Of a DNA stretch of 61,879 bases, positions 21,487 to 33,508 are shown in pieces. This stretch comes from Zygnema cylindricum. Lineage: Eukaryota; Streptophyta; Zygnematophyceae; Zygnematales; Zygnemataceae. The stretch spans positions 225,337 to 287,215 of the forward strand of contig JBBHKE010002310.1 in the NCBI GenBank assembly GCA_037447655.1, given 5' to 3'. Both the position numbers and the translations under genes were made by a program. Under the pieces are notes generated by a model that was not told the DNA's origin, did no database searches, and saw nothing but the letters and a program-made list of their open reading frames with translations. Position 1 is the stretch's first letter, and every line of letters begins with the position of its first letter.

Positions 21487-22612
21487 CTAAGCTGAGGTTT
21501 GAACACTCATGCCGTAAGCATAGTAGATACTCCTTGGAGATGTTTGCTGTAGATTCGTAAAAGCTGCCTTGTTCCAACACATGTGGGCCGACGCTCCCGT
21601 GTCCATGATCCATCCCGCATCCTTTGGACCCTCCATGGCAGCCGCCAAAGCAAATAAATCCGCCTCCTCATGCTCATTGAAGCTGAGAGACTCATGTGCA
21701 TCAGTTGCAGAAGCTGAAAAAAGAGCATTTCCAAGAGAAGGGTTTCCAGAAAAACCTTTGTGATACTGACTCTGTTGCCAACCTGGCCTGTATAAACCTG
21801 TCTCATTAGCCTTCTTCAGTTTAGGACAGTACGTGTATCCATGACTCTTCTCAGAACAATAGAAACAAGTAGTAGTAGATGGCCTATTCTGCCTCTGATT
21901 ATACTGATTCTGAATCTGGTTAAACTGATTCCTATTCTGATTAAACTGATTTCTTTTGTCAAAGTCTGTTGCAAGTGCCTCAACCTTTCCTTCTCCCTCA
22001 AGGAGTTTAGTGTTTGTTTCTTCCTCCAATATAAGATTATACGCTAACTGAAATGACCAGCTAGCTTTATCATGACTCTTTAATTGAACAGACACACCCT
22101 TCATGCTACTAGGGAGACCTCTAATAAGCAAAGCCGCCTGTTGAAACTCAGGAAATGAACCCCCAATAGAAGAGTGAGCATCAATGAGCGCACGAAAGTT
22201 GTCACAATACTCAACCATAGTTCCCCCCGTGTATTTGTATCCCCAAATTTTTCCAGCCACCAAAAGCTCCTCCTGAACATTCGCTTTCTCAAAAGCGGTT
22301 TTGAGGGATGTCCAAATCTCCCTCGCCTTCTTCATTTTCAGTCGGGACATGACCAAATTTTCTGAAATACAAAGAATTAGATAGTTCCTTGCCATTGAAT
22401 TCATTTTTTGCCCAAGTTGGATCTGTTTCATCAAGGGAGCCATCCAAGACCCCCAATAAGTCAGCAGTTTCAAACAACGATTCATCCATCGCCGCCCAGT
22501 ACGCATACTTTTGGCCATTGAAGATAAGAATTCTTGACGAAAGGCCCATAATGTGTTGTTCTACAACTACTGTTGCAGGCGGAGAACCAGCAGTGGTAGT
22601 AGAAGTAGACAT
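21487..22612 (-). pseudogene. gag and protease of Copia element C
   Basis: The likely start is the ATG at 22612-22610, inside the LTR, giving MSTSTTTAGSPPATVVVEQ and then HIMGLSSRILIFNGQKYAYW. A one-base frameshift lies near 22350-22390, after which WTSLKTAFEKANVQEELLVA follows. A zinc knuckle CFYCSEKSHGYTYC lies near 21850 and the protease active site GWIMDTGASAHMC near 21590. Gag packages element RNA and the Asp protease cuts the polyprotein. Confidence 0.85.
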
Positions 22613-23553
22613 GAAAAACAACAGAAACTATCAAAGTACCAGCTCAACAACCAACTTTGAACTGATACAAAATATGACTCAAAACACCAATATGTTTCAA
22701 ATTTGATACAATGATACACAATACAGTAAACTGACAATTCCCAAAATTGCAGTCCAAATGACCCAGTAAACCATAAGATATGATGTTTGGACGTTTCCCA
22801 AAAATTGCCCTTAGAAAATCATATTCCCAAAACTGGATACTACAAAATTGACTAAGTCCTAATTTATATACTCACAGTGTGTATCTACTGATCTACACTA
22901 ATTCGGGTACTCGTTACTACGGTTATTATCTTGACTAACGACAAAGCATCCTACCCGTACGTCACTGTTCCTCAAAAACCCTAATTACTATTTTCTAAAA
23001 ACCTGATTAATAGAACACTATTTTATATCACACTAAACGACAAACTAATGTTATTCAAATATTTACAAAAATTGAACCGTACACAAAACGTTCCAAATGC
23101 TTAGTCAGCGGTGACCGCTAAAGTCCAGCCGAATGTGGTCGTGTAGTACGAAGCACCTGAGTGCTTCGTCACTTGTGGTCCCACGCGAATCACGCTTGTG
23201 GTCCCTCGTGAATCACGCTTGTGGTCCTAGGTAAATCGCGTCCGTTGGAACAGATTCGATTGACGATGGTACCGTCGATCTGTACCATATGTTTCCGGAA
23301 TACTCGGGACAAATCCCGTTCGTCCGATCATGTGAATCGCATCGTCAACTTTTTGACACGTATGCTTGATTGTCGGCGCTACTTCGAAAAACCTGCATAC
23401 GTTCTTTCGCCAACACGTTTCCCTGCAAAAGTACAATACACTCTACTGTACCTTTTGCTATTGTAACACTAATTAAGGTAAGTATTACTAGGAAAAATAT
23501 CCTAAGTTATTTTTACCCCTATAAACTGAAATAAAGATTTATAAATTACAACA
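22554..23553 (-). repeat. 5' LTR of Copia element C (right side)
   Basis: 1000 bp and paired with 17372-18371. Its inner edge is followed on the minus strand by CA and then TTATGGGCC (22551-22543), a shortened match to the tRNA-iMet anticodon arm. Confidence 0.95.
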
Positions 23554-25530
23554 CCATCATCTCAATTGATCCTTCTTTTCCTTTGCCCTTAACGACAATC
23601 CTCTCTTTGCCTCTCTTCAAGCCACTATACTCTCTGCCACTTCCCTCTTTTCAGATCCCCACCCTCTTTTATCCCCCACAACTCTCCCTTCTAATCCTTC
23701 TCATTGATACCCAACCAGATCTTGTGGCCCTCCTGCCCACCTCATTGAAACCATGGGTCATGCATCCCTTGCTTGCACTTATTCAGCGGGCGCCTCTACC
23801 TCTCTCATATCCACTCTCCTCTCTCTCAAATCTGCTCTCAAACGCCTTGACTCCCACCTTTGGAAAAGTGTAGTTGACGCACAGTATTCGGCCCTCTTAT
23901 CCAACAACACTTGGAATCTTGTTCCTCTTCTTTCAGGTCGCAAAGCCATCGGTTCAAAGTGGGTTTCCCGTGTCAAACAAAAAGCGGCCTGATCTGTTGA
24001 TAAAAACAAAACCCGCTTGGTAGCCAAAGGATTTTCACAAATTGAGGGAATTGACTTCACCGAAATTTATCCTCAAGTTGCTCAACTCACGTCGATTCAC
24101 GCTCTTCTTGCGTTGGCTGTTGAACACGATTTCTATGTTCATCAGATGGATGTGAAAAATGCTTTTTTGAACGGTGTCTTTTCAGAAAATATTTATATGC
24201 AACAACCTGAAGGGTATGTGTCCCTTGGCTTTGAACACTTAGTCTGTCACCTCATCAAAATAATCTACGGTTCAAACAATCTACCGTTTGAAACAGTCCC
24301 CTCGTGTTTGGAACGATACCATCGATGCCACTATGAAAAAAAAAGACTTCACTCGTATTGACGCTATCTTTAACATCTATTCTCGTGGCTCAAGTGCTTC
24401 CTTAATCATCGTTGCTATTTTTGTTTATGATCTCAGTGTTTGGAACCATACTATCGATGCCACTATGAAAAAAAAAGGCTTCACTCGTATTGACGCTGTC
24501 TTTAGCATCTATTCCCGTGGCTCTGGTGCTTCTTTAATCATCGTTGCTATTTTTGTTGATGACCTCATCCTTGTTCGTCCATCTCTCTCTAGCTTTCCAC
24601 CGTTAAACTTCTTCAGCGTCATTTTGACATGAGTGACCTAGGTGAACTCACCTACTACCTCGGAATCCAAGACCTCCGTAATCGCTCCACTAAGACTCTT
24701 TGCCTCTCCCAAGAAACTTTTATCTCTGATCTCCTTAACCGTTTTGGTATGACCGATTGCTCTTCTATCTCCACCCCATTGGATGCTAATTCTCCATTTG
24801 TCCCCTCCACCGTCACCTTCTTCTCCCCTCCCCTCCATGCTACTTATTGCTCCATGGTCGGTTCTCTTATGTATGCCATGCAAGCAACTCACCTAGATAT
24901 TGCTACCGTAGTTACGAAACATAGTCAATTTCTTTAGCGGCCTTCTCCATATCATCTTGCAGCTGCTAAACGGGTCTTTCGGTATCCGCGGGGCACTAAA
25001 TCCTTGTGCCTCACTTACTCTTTTGGTTCGACTGCCCTCCTCAGCTTTGTTGACTCCGATTGGGCCCATGATGGGCTATCGCGCCGTTCTTCTACTGCCT
25101 TGTGTTTTTTCTTGGCTCGTGTTTTTTCTTGGGAAATGGGCTTATCTCTTGGTCTTACAAGAAACAACCTACTACAGCTTGCTTGAGTACTGAGGCCGAA
25201 TACGTGGCTGCTTGCCATGTCTCCAAGGAAGTTATTTGGCTTCGATCCCTTCTCACCAATCTTGGTTTTCCTCCACCCGGTCCCACTCCCATCTACTCCG
25301 ACTCTCAAAGTGCTCCCGCTTTGATCAAGAATCCAGTTCACCACAAGTGCACCAAGAACATCGACATCCAATATCACTATTCTGGGGAGCGTGTCGAGGA
25401 TGGCACCCTTCAATTTCTCTCTGTGAAATTTATGGATCAAGTTGTTGACTTTCTCCCCAAAGCTCTTCATCGCCCCCATTTTGAGCAGCATCATTTCTCC
25501 TCCGGCATTCGTCCTCCTCTTTCCTCCTAA
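23554..25530 (+). pseudogene. Reverse transcriptase and RNase H of Copia element B
   Basis: Sequence resumes after element C with the inter-domain stretch and then SGRKAIGSKWVSRVKQKAA, a stop, LVAKGFSQIEGIDFTEIYPQ, VHQMDVKNAFLNGVF and NIYMQQPEGYVS. The catalytic region is duplicated: one copy has FVYDL and the second FVDDL near 24555. Then follow SDLGELTYYLGIQ, YCSMVGSLMYAMQATHLDIA, RNase H STEAEYVAACHVSKEVIWL and NIDIQYHYSGERVEDG. Stops and frameshifts are frequent. Confidence 0.85.
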
Positions 25531-25592
25531 TTCTTCAAATTACCCTTTATTTTCATCTAAATACTCATTTGTGGTTTTAGCTAGAGGGGGGG

Positions 25593-26014
25593 TGTTAAGT
25601 TAATTTCACGTTATGTTCTTCTATCTTCGATAAGTACTTCCATATTAGCGCATTTTGTCCTAAGTGTACTTGACCGTATTCCACTTGTTAGTGCTTCGTC
25701 CATTTAGTCTCTTTAGTCCTAAGTCAACATGACCGTACTCCACTTATTTTAACTGCGGTCTTGTAAATTGTATGTTTTGTCTTATTCTTTCTTTTTCCTT
25801 CCATGGTCAACTTCACTAATAGATTTGGTTTTTGTGTAGCCGCTCAAATCTACTTTGTGTAGCGTAGTACAGTATTATCCACAGTAACTAGCATTGTCAT
25901 ACTTTGTGTAAAAGGATCTCGTTTTATAGTGAAATTATCACTCGATCTCACAATTCCCAAATGCTCTTATTTTTTTTGTCTTTTATTATGGTGTCCAATA
26001 ATCCCACTCTTATA
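25593..26014 (+). repeat. 3' LTR of Copia element B
   Basis: 422 bp starting TGTTAAGTTAATTTCACG after a purine run (about 25583-25592). It matches the 5' LTR at 14788-15208 and also keeps an in-LTR ATG (MVSNNPTLI). Confidence 0.9.
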
Positions 26015-26019
26015 GTTGT

Positions 26020-28605
26020 TCTAGCTAGCGACATAGGCAATTCGCCGGCAAGCAAATTACATTAGAATGGAGGTTTTAAAAAAAATCTTTCACAAGAATT
26101 CTTGTACCTAGAAATGTGACAAATTATAATCTTCAATACCACGATTTTTAACGGGTAAGGTGCCAATTTGTTCATTTTTATCCAACCCTTGGAACTAGTC
26201 CAGTCAGAATGATCCTCATGACCATGTTTAATAGGACACAAATCAAGATGGACTTCACTTCTAATATGAAACATGCAAGATTTTCAATATGGAATCATAC
26301 ACCAAAATATTATACGTAGGACCTTTAATATTCAACAACAAATTACAAAACGAATCAACTGTTGGAACAAAAATGTCTCTAAAATGAGAAATTATATATT
26401 TATGCCATTAGTAAAGTGGATTCCTGTCGTGGCTAGGCTACATGAACTCTACTATCACCAAATGGAGTTCCTATATAATTACTCTAAATAATGTTATTAT
26501 TGTGTAAATGCTCTCACGACAGCGATTGACTTCTTGACAGAGCGATTGACACCATTACGGTCAATTGAATTACCTCAGGGGTCCGCCATATTGCACTAAT
26601 TTTCGGGTTATTGCATGACAAATTACCCATGTCCACGAAATTTCTATCCTAGCACCCAAGAACATAGAATTGGAATGCCCGCAACCTTCGGGCCAAAGCT
26701 ACCTATAACCTCAGGACTTGGCCACTCGTGAAACATCCACCGATATTTATACCTTTGGTATGCGCTCTAAGGGAAGCTTTGGAGTTAAGTGCAAGAGGGT
26801 TTCGACAAAAATAAAGGAGGGTTTTAGTACAAGGAGCCATAAATCAAAGGTATTTGTCTTTGACAATAGATCTTACCTCAATCGGAGGCCTTAGATCTAG
26901 ATTTGTTGCACCTGACCCTCGGGTTGGCGACGACCTGTACTTTCAAAGAGGAGCGTACATCTCTCAAGACATGTGCACAAAAATTCAAACGCCTTCCTCA
27001 ATCTAGACGTTCATGCCTAAAGGAAACATACTTTGGGCGGAATGTTGAGTATAAGGTCACAGTCCTCGAAGTGAGGGAACTAGTTTATGGAGGACAAGAG
27101 AGCCAATACTTATTAGTTTTTTATTTTCTTTGTGCTGTAAGAGCTATTCACTTTAGGGTAGCTTAGGATACATCCTGGGGGTGGTTGGGAGTACATATAG
27201 TAAAGGAATCCAGAAGCAATGAAATAAGAGGGATTAGAGAGATAAGACCACCTAGAAAACAAAAAAATAGGACTAGTTTCTAAGGGGAACTAAAATAAGC
27301 CAGAGGCGCTTTACCTTCGGAATTTTTCAATTGTCCATAGCCTCCACGATGTGACTATGGTCAGCTAAGAAATTTGATGGAGGATGTCACCCGTCATCAT
27401 CAAAAACCAACACTCACACTTAAATTAGCAATGAATTGTTCACCCTATGTTTTATTTCTAATGGATTCGAATCGACGTTTGTTGTATGAAACTGGTTCGT
27501 AATTGTTGAACATATAAGAGAGATAGGATTCCTAAACTTGTAGCTCGTAAATAGATCAAAGGAAAAAGTACATTGTAACAGACACTCTTTTCAATAAAGC
27601 TATATTTAACTAAAATTCGTTTTACTTAACTCATATGTTTTTGCTGTTCGTACGTGTCGAAATCACGATCTTTCAACCTCTCTTTCAACCTCTATAAGAT
27701 AGATCAACTGAAGTTTTTTCCATTTTTTCTTGCACTCATTTTAATATAATAAGAGAATGTGTGTCATTGCATCACATTGAGGTCCAACCAAGCATTAACA
27801 CGTGTACACTATAGAACTAGTCTAAACATATTCGAGCACGAATGTGCGTTCATATGATATTTGAACCTAGGATATTTGGATGTCGCCATGAATGTTCATA
27901 CAAGCCGTTGACCTCCACAATGTAAGTTGGTGGAGCAAGATCGTCAATAGAGGACATCCCCAAAAATCGTCAAATAATACTACAAATGGGTCGAAAGTCT
28001 CGTTGTATAAGGGTATAATGCTTGGATCAGAGGAAAACAATTTCTTTGTTGGTGACAATATGGTTTGTAGATCCTACTAACTTTTTCGCAAAGGAAAGGT
28101 ACGAATCAGAGCTCTTCACGAGATGAGGGGCTTCTAACTTTTGGGGAGGGTCTTATTTTACACATGGTGATGGAAAGGTCGTGCTCTTCTTTTGCACACT
28201 GCTAAAAAGTATAGGCCAAAAACAATTATAAACTACGAAAGGCAGCCATATAACCATTATATAGCTTTTTTAAAGTGTGACAAAGGGAATTACAAGCAAA
28301 AGCCTTAATGACCTTCGAACTAGGTATAAGACTTCGAGGGGCTAACATCCTAAGCGTGCGATGTTTTGAGACACATGGGGATGTGGTGGTCAAAAATTGC
28401 ACCTACCGCAAACACAACTCTAACATCGATTTCTTTTATTAAAGGTTGGAATCTTGTCGAAAACTTGGAGAGGTGGAGATGAGAAATATCTGACCAACGG
28501 AGATTTGCCAAATTCAAAATATATAAAATTATTTAGAGATCGTTGAGGGACCAGGGGAAGCACTCGACATTGGTGACTAACTTGGAGCGTTCCGTAGTGG
28601 TGGAA
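26020..28605. other. Low-complexity and unrecognised DNA, no gene seen
   Basis: All open frames are under about 90 codons and resemble no family I know. A candidate poly-A region with AATAAAG lies near 27592. The stretch may be decayed repeats inside a very long intron of the mosaic gene. Confidence 0.5.
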
Positions 28606-28610
28606 TATTA

Positions 28611-29560
28611 TGTTGAAAAAAGGTATTTTCTATTTTCTGACTTTTGTTAGTCTGTCTATGAAGGTTTATTATTTCTCACACTTATCGTAGTTAGTGAGGA
28701 ATCAAAGAGAGCCATAGCTGCCTTAAACAGTCAGGAAGACAAACAGACTAAGGGAGCAGGAGGCATAGGTCTTTGCAAAATTATAGAGCCGATAACAGGA
28801 TTTGATCCAATGACCTGTGTCATGAAATCAAATGGAGAAGAGGTGCACCTTATCTATTAGGTATTAATGAAACGTTATGCATAATGGGTGCGTTTCGTAT
28901 TTAAACATGGTACCAATTTACATACTCCATTTCGCAAGTTACGAAACAAAACGACGTCGAATATAAACGGACGCGATTAAATTTTGACTTCCAATCGGAC
29001 GGCTCATAGTGGAGCCGAAGCACCAGAGTGGTCATTTGGCGCTTTTTGAGCCAAAAGCGGCGAACGACACGTGGTGAGTTATAATTGGACAACGGATATT
29101 ACGGGGGGAGCAATTAAAGCTCAAGAATTGACACGCGTCAGCGAAGCGGCCATGCCGTACTATGGTCGTATAAGAAGTACAGCGGTACCTTTACCTTCTT
29201 GTACGATACACTCCTTTGATTGGTTAAGTACATTAGTATTAGTTTTAGATAGGGAGCTTAGGACTTAGAAAAATTTAAGTAACCGCCTCTCTCCTAGAGT
29301 GCATCTGTATTTGTTGGCCATCTTTGGCCAACCATAACTTAATGCTCTTGTGAGCAAATTCAGTGATTCTTTTTGCTGCGGACTCAGGAGAGTCTAGGCT
29401 ACACAGAGGTGTAGTCGGTCAGAGGTTTTGCGTGCCAGGGTTTCACTTAATTATTGCCAAAGTCAAAAGTGCAAATATTATCCTAGAGGCTTCATATAAG
29501 CTGGACATTCTGTGGACCAATGGAGGTCACAGAACTCCACAATGGAGGTCACAGAATTAC
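28611..29560 (+). repeat. 5' LTR of Copia element E
   Basis: It begins TGTTGAAAAAAGG and ends near CAGAATTAC, with the gag ATG at 29542 inside it. A 22-bp tandem duplication of AATGGAGGTCACAGAA lies at the end. An antisense tRNA-like segment has a B box (minus strand GGATCAAATCC) at 28808-28798. It resembles the solo LTRs in order of motifs. Confidence 0.75.
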
Positions 29561-30900
29561 GGATTATGGGCCCACCCTCTTGGGTGCCCATTTATAGTGG
29601 AACAGGGTTTATATATTGGGAAACCATGATGAGGGGTGCATTGTTTGAAAAACGCCAAGGGGGTATTGTGAGTGGTCGTGTGCGTTGACCAAATGCAAAA
29701 TTGGGAGTTCCACCAGGGTTTGGAGGATCTCGATTCATAAGAGGATCTGCGAAGGCAGAGATGGTAGAGGATGTTGGAGAAAGCATCATGTCAGACAAAG
29801 GGATGGAGGGGAAGGAGAAACTCACACCGATGGCTACTGGATCAGTTTTGGTGGTAGATGTTCAAAAAATTGAGGTTAATGATATTGAAAATTGGGATTT
29901 CAACACCACTGTGACGACTCATTTTATTCTCGGACGTCTCACTCAAGCAGTTGCTACACCTTATCTTTATGTGAATAGGGCGGACGAATTGTGGGAGACT
30001 CTTGTCAACATTTACAAGAGTGGTACGATTTAGTAGCAAAAACTGGCAGATCAGAAGGTACAAGCATGTGTGTACAAAGGGGGAAAGATGTTAGACTTTT
30101 GTAATGACTTGGCCTGGTTATTTATGGAGTTGGAGAGTGGAGGAAAAAAGGAGACCGAGAAAGAGAAGGTGAATAATTTGTTGATGTATCTCCCAGATGT
30201 TTATGAAAAAATTGTAAACAAGGTTTAGGATTTGCTAGATCTTTGATAGATCTAGAACTCCGTTGTGGGGATGACTTTGGTTCGGGAAAGCACAATTGAG
30301 ATTCAGAGAGGAGGAAAGAGTGTTCAAGCATTGGCTACTGTAACTAATTAGGGGGGGGTAAGGACTTCAAGAAACCTTATGGAATCTTTGGTGGAAGAGG
30401 AAGAGGAAACCAATCGGACGGATATGGATCGAGGCCTCCGAAGGGGCTCTGTCACTTCTGTAAGAAGCCGCGACATTACATGGCGGAGTGTACTACACCA
30501 ACAGAGCTGAGATTGAAAGAGGGGCAGATTGGAAAATGTCACTTCTGTAAGAAGCCGCGATGTTACATGGCGGAGTGCACTAAACTTGGGGGGTAAGGAT
30601 TTCAAAAAACCTTATGGAAAATTTGGTGGAAGAGGAAGAGGAAACCAATCGGACGGATATATATCGAGGCCTCCGAACGGCTCTGTCACTTCTGTAAGAA
30701 TCAGCAACATTACATGGCGGAGTGTACTAAACTAGCAGAGCTAAGATTGAAGGAGGGGCAGATTGGAAAATGTCACTTCTGTAAGAAGCCACGACATTAC
30801 ATGGCGGAGTGTACTATACATGGCGGAGTGTACTAGACTGACATAGCTGAGATTGAAGGAGGGGCAGATTGGAAAATCAGCTGCAGGAAAGAAATAGGCA
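29542..30900 (+). pseudogene. gag of Copia element E with four zinc knuckles
   Basis: The frame opens in the LTR with MEVTELRIMGPPSWVPIYSG, running over the primer-binding site TTATGGGCCCACC (29564-29576). It aligns with the gag start of element D (MGPPSRVPIF). After several stops, four zinc knuckles follow in one frame at 30450-30491, 30537-30578, 30684-30725 and 30771-30812, spaced 87, 147 and 87 bp. Three keep CX2CX4HX4C; the second has Cys in place of His (CHFCKKPRCYMAEC). A 234-bp in-frame tandem duplication explains them. Confidence 0.8.
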
Positions 30901-31019
30901 TTTGTGGCAACACAAGTCATGGGAGAAGATGTCGACGAGGACGATGTAGAACATCAATTCAACGAGAAACTGGAGGTGAAAGGTGAGCAGGAGATTACAA
31001 GAATACAAAAGTGTGCTTT

Positions 31020-33508
31020 TGGTGGAGTAGAATAAGTTCTTGAAGAAGGATGGATTATTCATTTAAAAGCCTCTATGCATGTGTAGAGAAAAACCATTGT
31101 TTACCAAAATAAGAAAGATCCCTACTGCAGAGATAGAGTATAGGGACGAGAGAATAGTAACCACTAATTTAGTGGGATCTGTGGATCTGAAAGTCTTAGT
31201 TGATGGTAAAACATCCATTGTCACTTTCTCTAGTCTTTTTTTATTCCAGAGTTGAACAAGAATCTTATCTCTACGTTGGTCTTAGATGATAAGGGTTTTG
31301 AGACTAGTACTTAGAAAGGAGTCTTTGTTGCTAGCTATGTGAATGAAGTGTACTTCACAGCTTAAAAGGGTAGCCAAGGAATGTTTAGGCTAAATTTGGG
31401 TAATGGAAAGACGAGAGTTTACTATTCTGAGGATGAGGAACAACTTTTGGGCAAAAGCTGTGAATTGTGCTAACAACCTTAGAAATAGAGTCCTTACCTC
31501 GGCAGTTAAAGGACAAACACCTTATGAAAGATGGACCGGCAGAAAACCTAATATTTCACACTTAAAGGTGTTCGGAAGTCAAGTTTTTAGTCTAAACACA
31601 TAAAAATCTGATTGGAAGTTAGATGCAAGGGGAAAGCCAGGATACCTACTTGGGTATGATGAAAATGTAAAGGGATATAGAGTGTATGATCCCGGAAGAG
31701 AAGACATGATTCTGGTAAAACACTTGGTAGTCATGGATGAAGGAAATTCCATAGATCCCTTTAAATACACTAAACCGGTTAGAATTAGAATTGAATCCGA
31801 AAATGAGTTAGATTCAGATTCTTCTAACCGAACTCTGGTTTAGGTTGACCTTGCAGAGGAAGAGAAAAATGTGACCGCAAATGACACTCTTTTAGAGTCA
31901 CAGCTTCAAGTTCAAACTGAGGAAGAAAACAAGGAAAGATAGGAAATGGATGATGAACGTCCAGAGATGGACTCCACGGATAGGGGAGAAAATGAAGTCA
32001 TCCGAAGAAATTTAAGATTACCATCTATTCCAGCATCAGATATTGAAGGAGGAAGGAGAAGCAGCGAAAGACTTCAAAAGAGACAAGTGAACAACAAGGT
32101 AACTAAGTGTCACATTTAAGCGAACCCCATACTTACTCGGAAGCAATTAATAGTTCGGAACGTAGTAGATAGATGACAACCATTAATGATGAGATGGCTT
32201 CCATTATGGAAGTAAACACAGGGTAGCTGGTGGATTGTCCTCCTGACAGAAAGCCGATAGGATGCAAGTGGGTATTTAAGTTGAAACTCAATCCAAATAA
32301 CACTATCGAGCAATACAAGGCCATATTAGTGGGAAAAGGGTTCACACAGAAGGAGGGAATCGATTATGAGGAGACCTTCGCTCTGGTTGTTAGATTTCCC
32401 TCTGTCCGGATTCTACTTAGTTTAGCGGCAGCGGAAGCCATGGAAGTGTACCAGATGGACATCAAAACCGCTTACTTACACGAAGAATTAGAAAAAGAGA
32501 TTTTCATGCGACAGCCGGAAGGATTTGTGGAGAATGAAGAAGAAAGTTAGGTGTGCAGATTGATAAAGTCCCTATATGGACTAAAACAAGCTCCACGCCA
32601 ATGAAACAAGAAGCTGGACAAGTTATTGACGAGTTTGGGATATATCCGAATCAGTTCGGATCATTCCATCTATATAGTCAAGGATAAGGAAGGAAAATTT
32701 TTCATTGCCATCTATGTTGATGATTTGCTTTTTTTAAGTAAATTAATAGAGAAAATTAATGGATTGAAAAAGAATCTAAATAGTACATTTGAAATGAAGG
32801 ACTTCGGAGAGGCAAAGTACATTTTGGGAATTAAGATGGAGAGGGATAAAGAGAAGAACACAATTAGACTAACTAAAAATAAAGCAATAGAAAATTTGCT
32901 TGAAAAATACCAAAACGATAAAACAATTAGTTGAACGAGTCCAATGGATTTAAAGAAGGGAAATGAGGGGAGCTCAAAAGACATAGTCTTGATCTTGGAC
33001 AATGAGTTAGGGCTTGAGGAAAGCAAGTTTATGCAAACTAATCCGTACAGACAGGTTGTCGGTAGTTTGAATTATTTTGTAAACTGTACCCGTCGTGATA
33101 TAGCAGCAGCTGTGAGGATATTAAGTAGGAGTCTAAATGATCCTAGGAAGAAAGATTGAGAAGCTGCCAAAATGTTCATGCAATACTTGATAGGAGCGAG
33201 AGATCTGTGGTTGCATTTGGGAGGGGATATTACTGACATCACCACTTGGAGTGATGCCAATTATGGGGATGCTCCGATGAGGAGGTGTACTTTTGGGTAT
33301 GTGTTGTATGTTGGGAATGAGGCTTGATGTTGGAGCAGCAAGCAACATAAGGTGATTGCTCAGTCCACCATGGAGGCTGAGGTATGGCCTCTTGTTCGGC
33401 TGTGAAAGAACTAATGTGGGTGAAATCTTTGCTTCAAGAACTTAGATATATGAAGAGTGGAGTGCTAAAGATATTTTGTGATAATCAAGCTGCGATTGCA
33501 ATAGCGGC
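31020..33508 (+). pseudogene. Protease, truncated integrase, reverse transcriptase and RNase H of element E
   Basis: The protease active site is ruined (GWIIHLKASMH where DSGAS is expected). The pre-integrase segment (GSQGMFRLNLGNGKTRVYYS) runs straight into the integrase C-terminal part (NNFWAKAVNCANNLRNRVLT), so the catalytic core is deleted. Reverse transcriptase motifs are KPIGCKWVFKLKLNPNNTIE, VYQMDIKTAYLHEELEKE, and YVDDLLFLS near 32715. RNase H ends at IFCDNQAAIAIA. There are many stops. Confidence 0.8.

Larger units (their letters stand above)
17372..23553 (-). mobile_element. Copia element C, nested in element B
   Basis: Two LTRs of exactly 1000 bp each (17372-18371 and 22554-23553) bound the element, and both flanks read CCATC (17367-17371 and 23554-23558), an exact 5-bp target duplication. 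The order on the minus strand is 5' LTR, gag, protease, integrase, reverse transcriptase, RNase H, polypurine tract, 3' LTR. About 20 differences are countable by eye in the first 390 bp of the LTR pair. The element is therefore younger than B but not recent. A few stops and one gag frameshift break it. Confidence 0.95.
14788..26014 (+). mobile_element. Copia element B, old, interrupted by nested element C
   Basis: Two related LTRs of 421 and 422 bp bound the element at 14788-15208 and 25593-26014, both on the + strand. Flanks GGTGT (14783-14787) and GTTGT (26015-26019) are a likely 5-bp target duplication with one change. Between them lie gag, protease, a truncated integrase, then element C, then reverse transcriptase and RNase H. 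Many stops, an integrase deletion and the LTR differences mark it as old and dead. It sits upstream of, or within a large intron of, the mosaic gene. Confidence 0.9.

Noticed and set aside
26903-27166. 87-codon + strand open frame
   Set aside because: No family resemblance, neighbours or splice structure.
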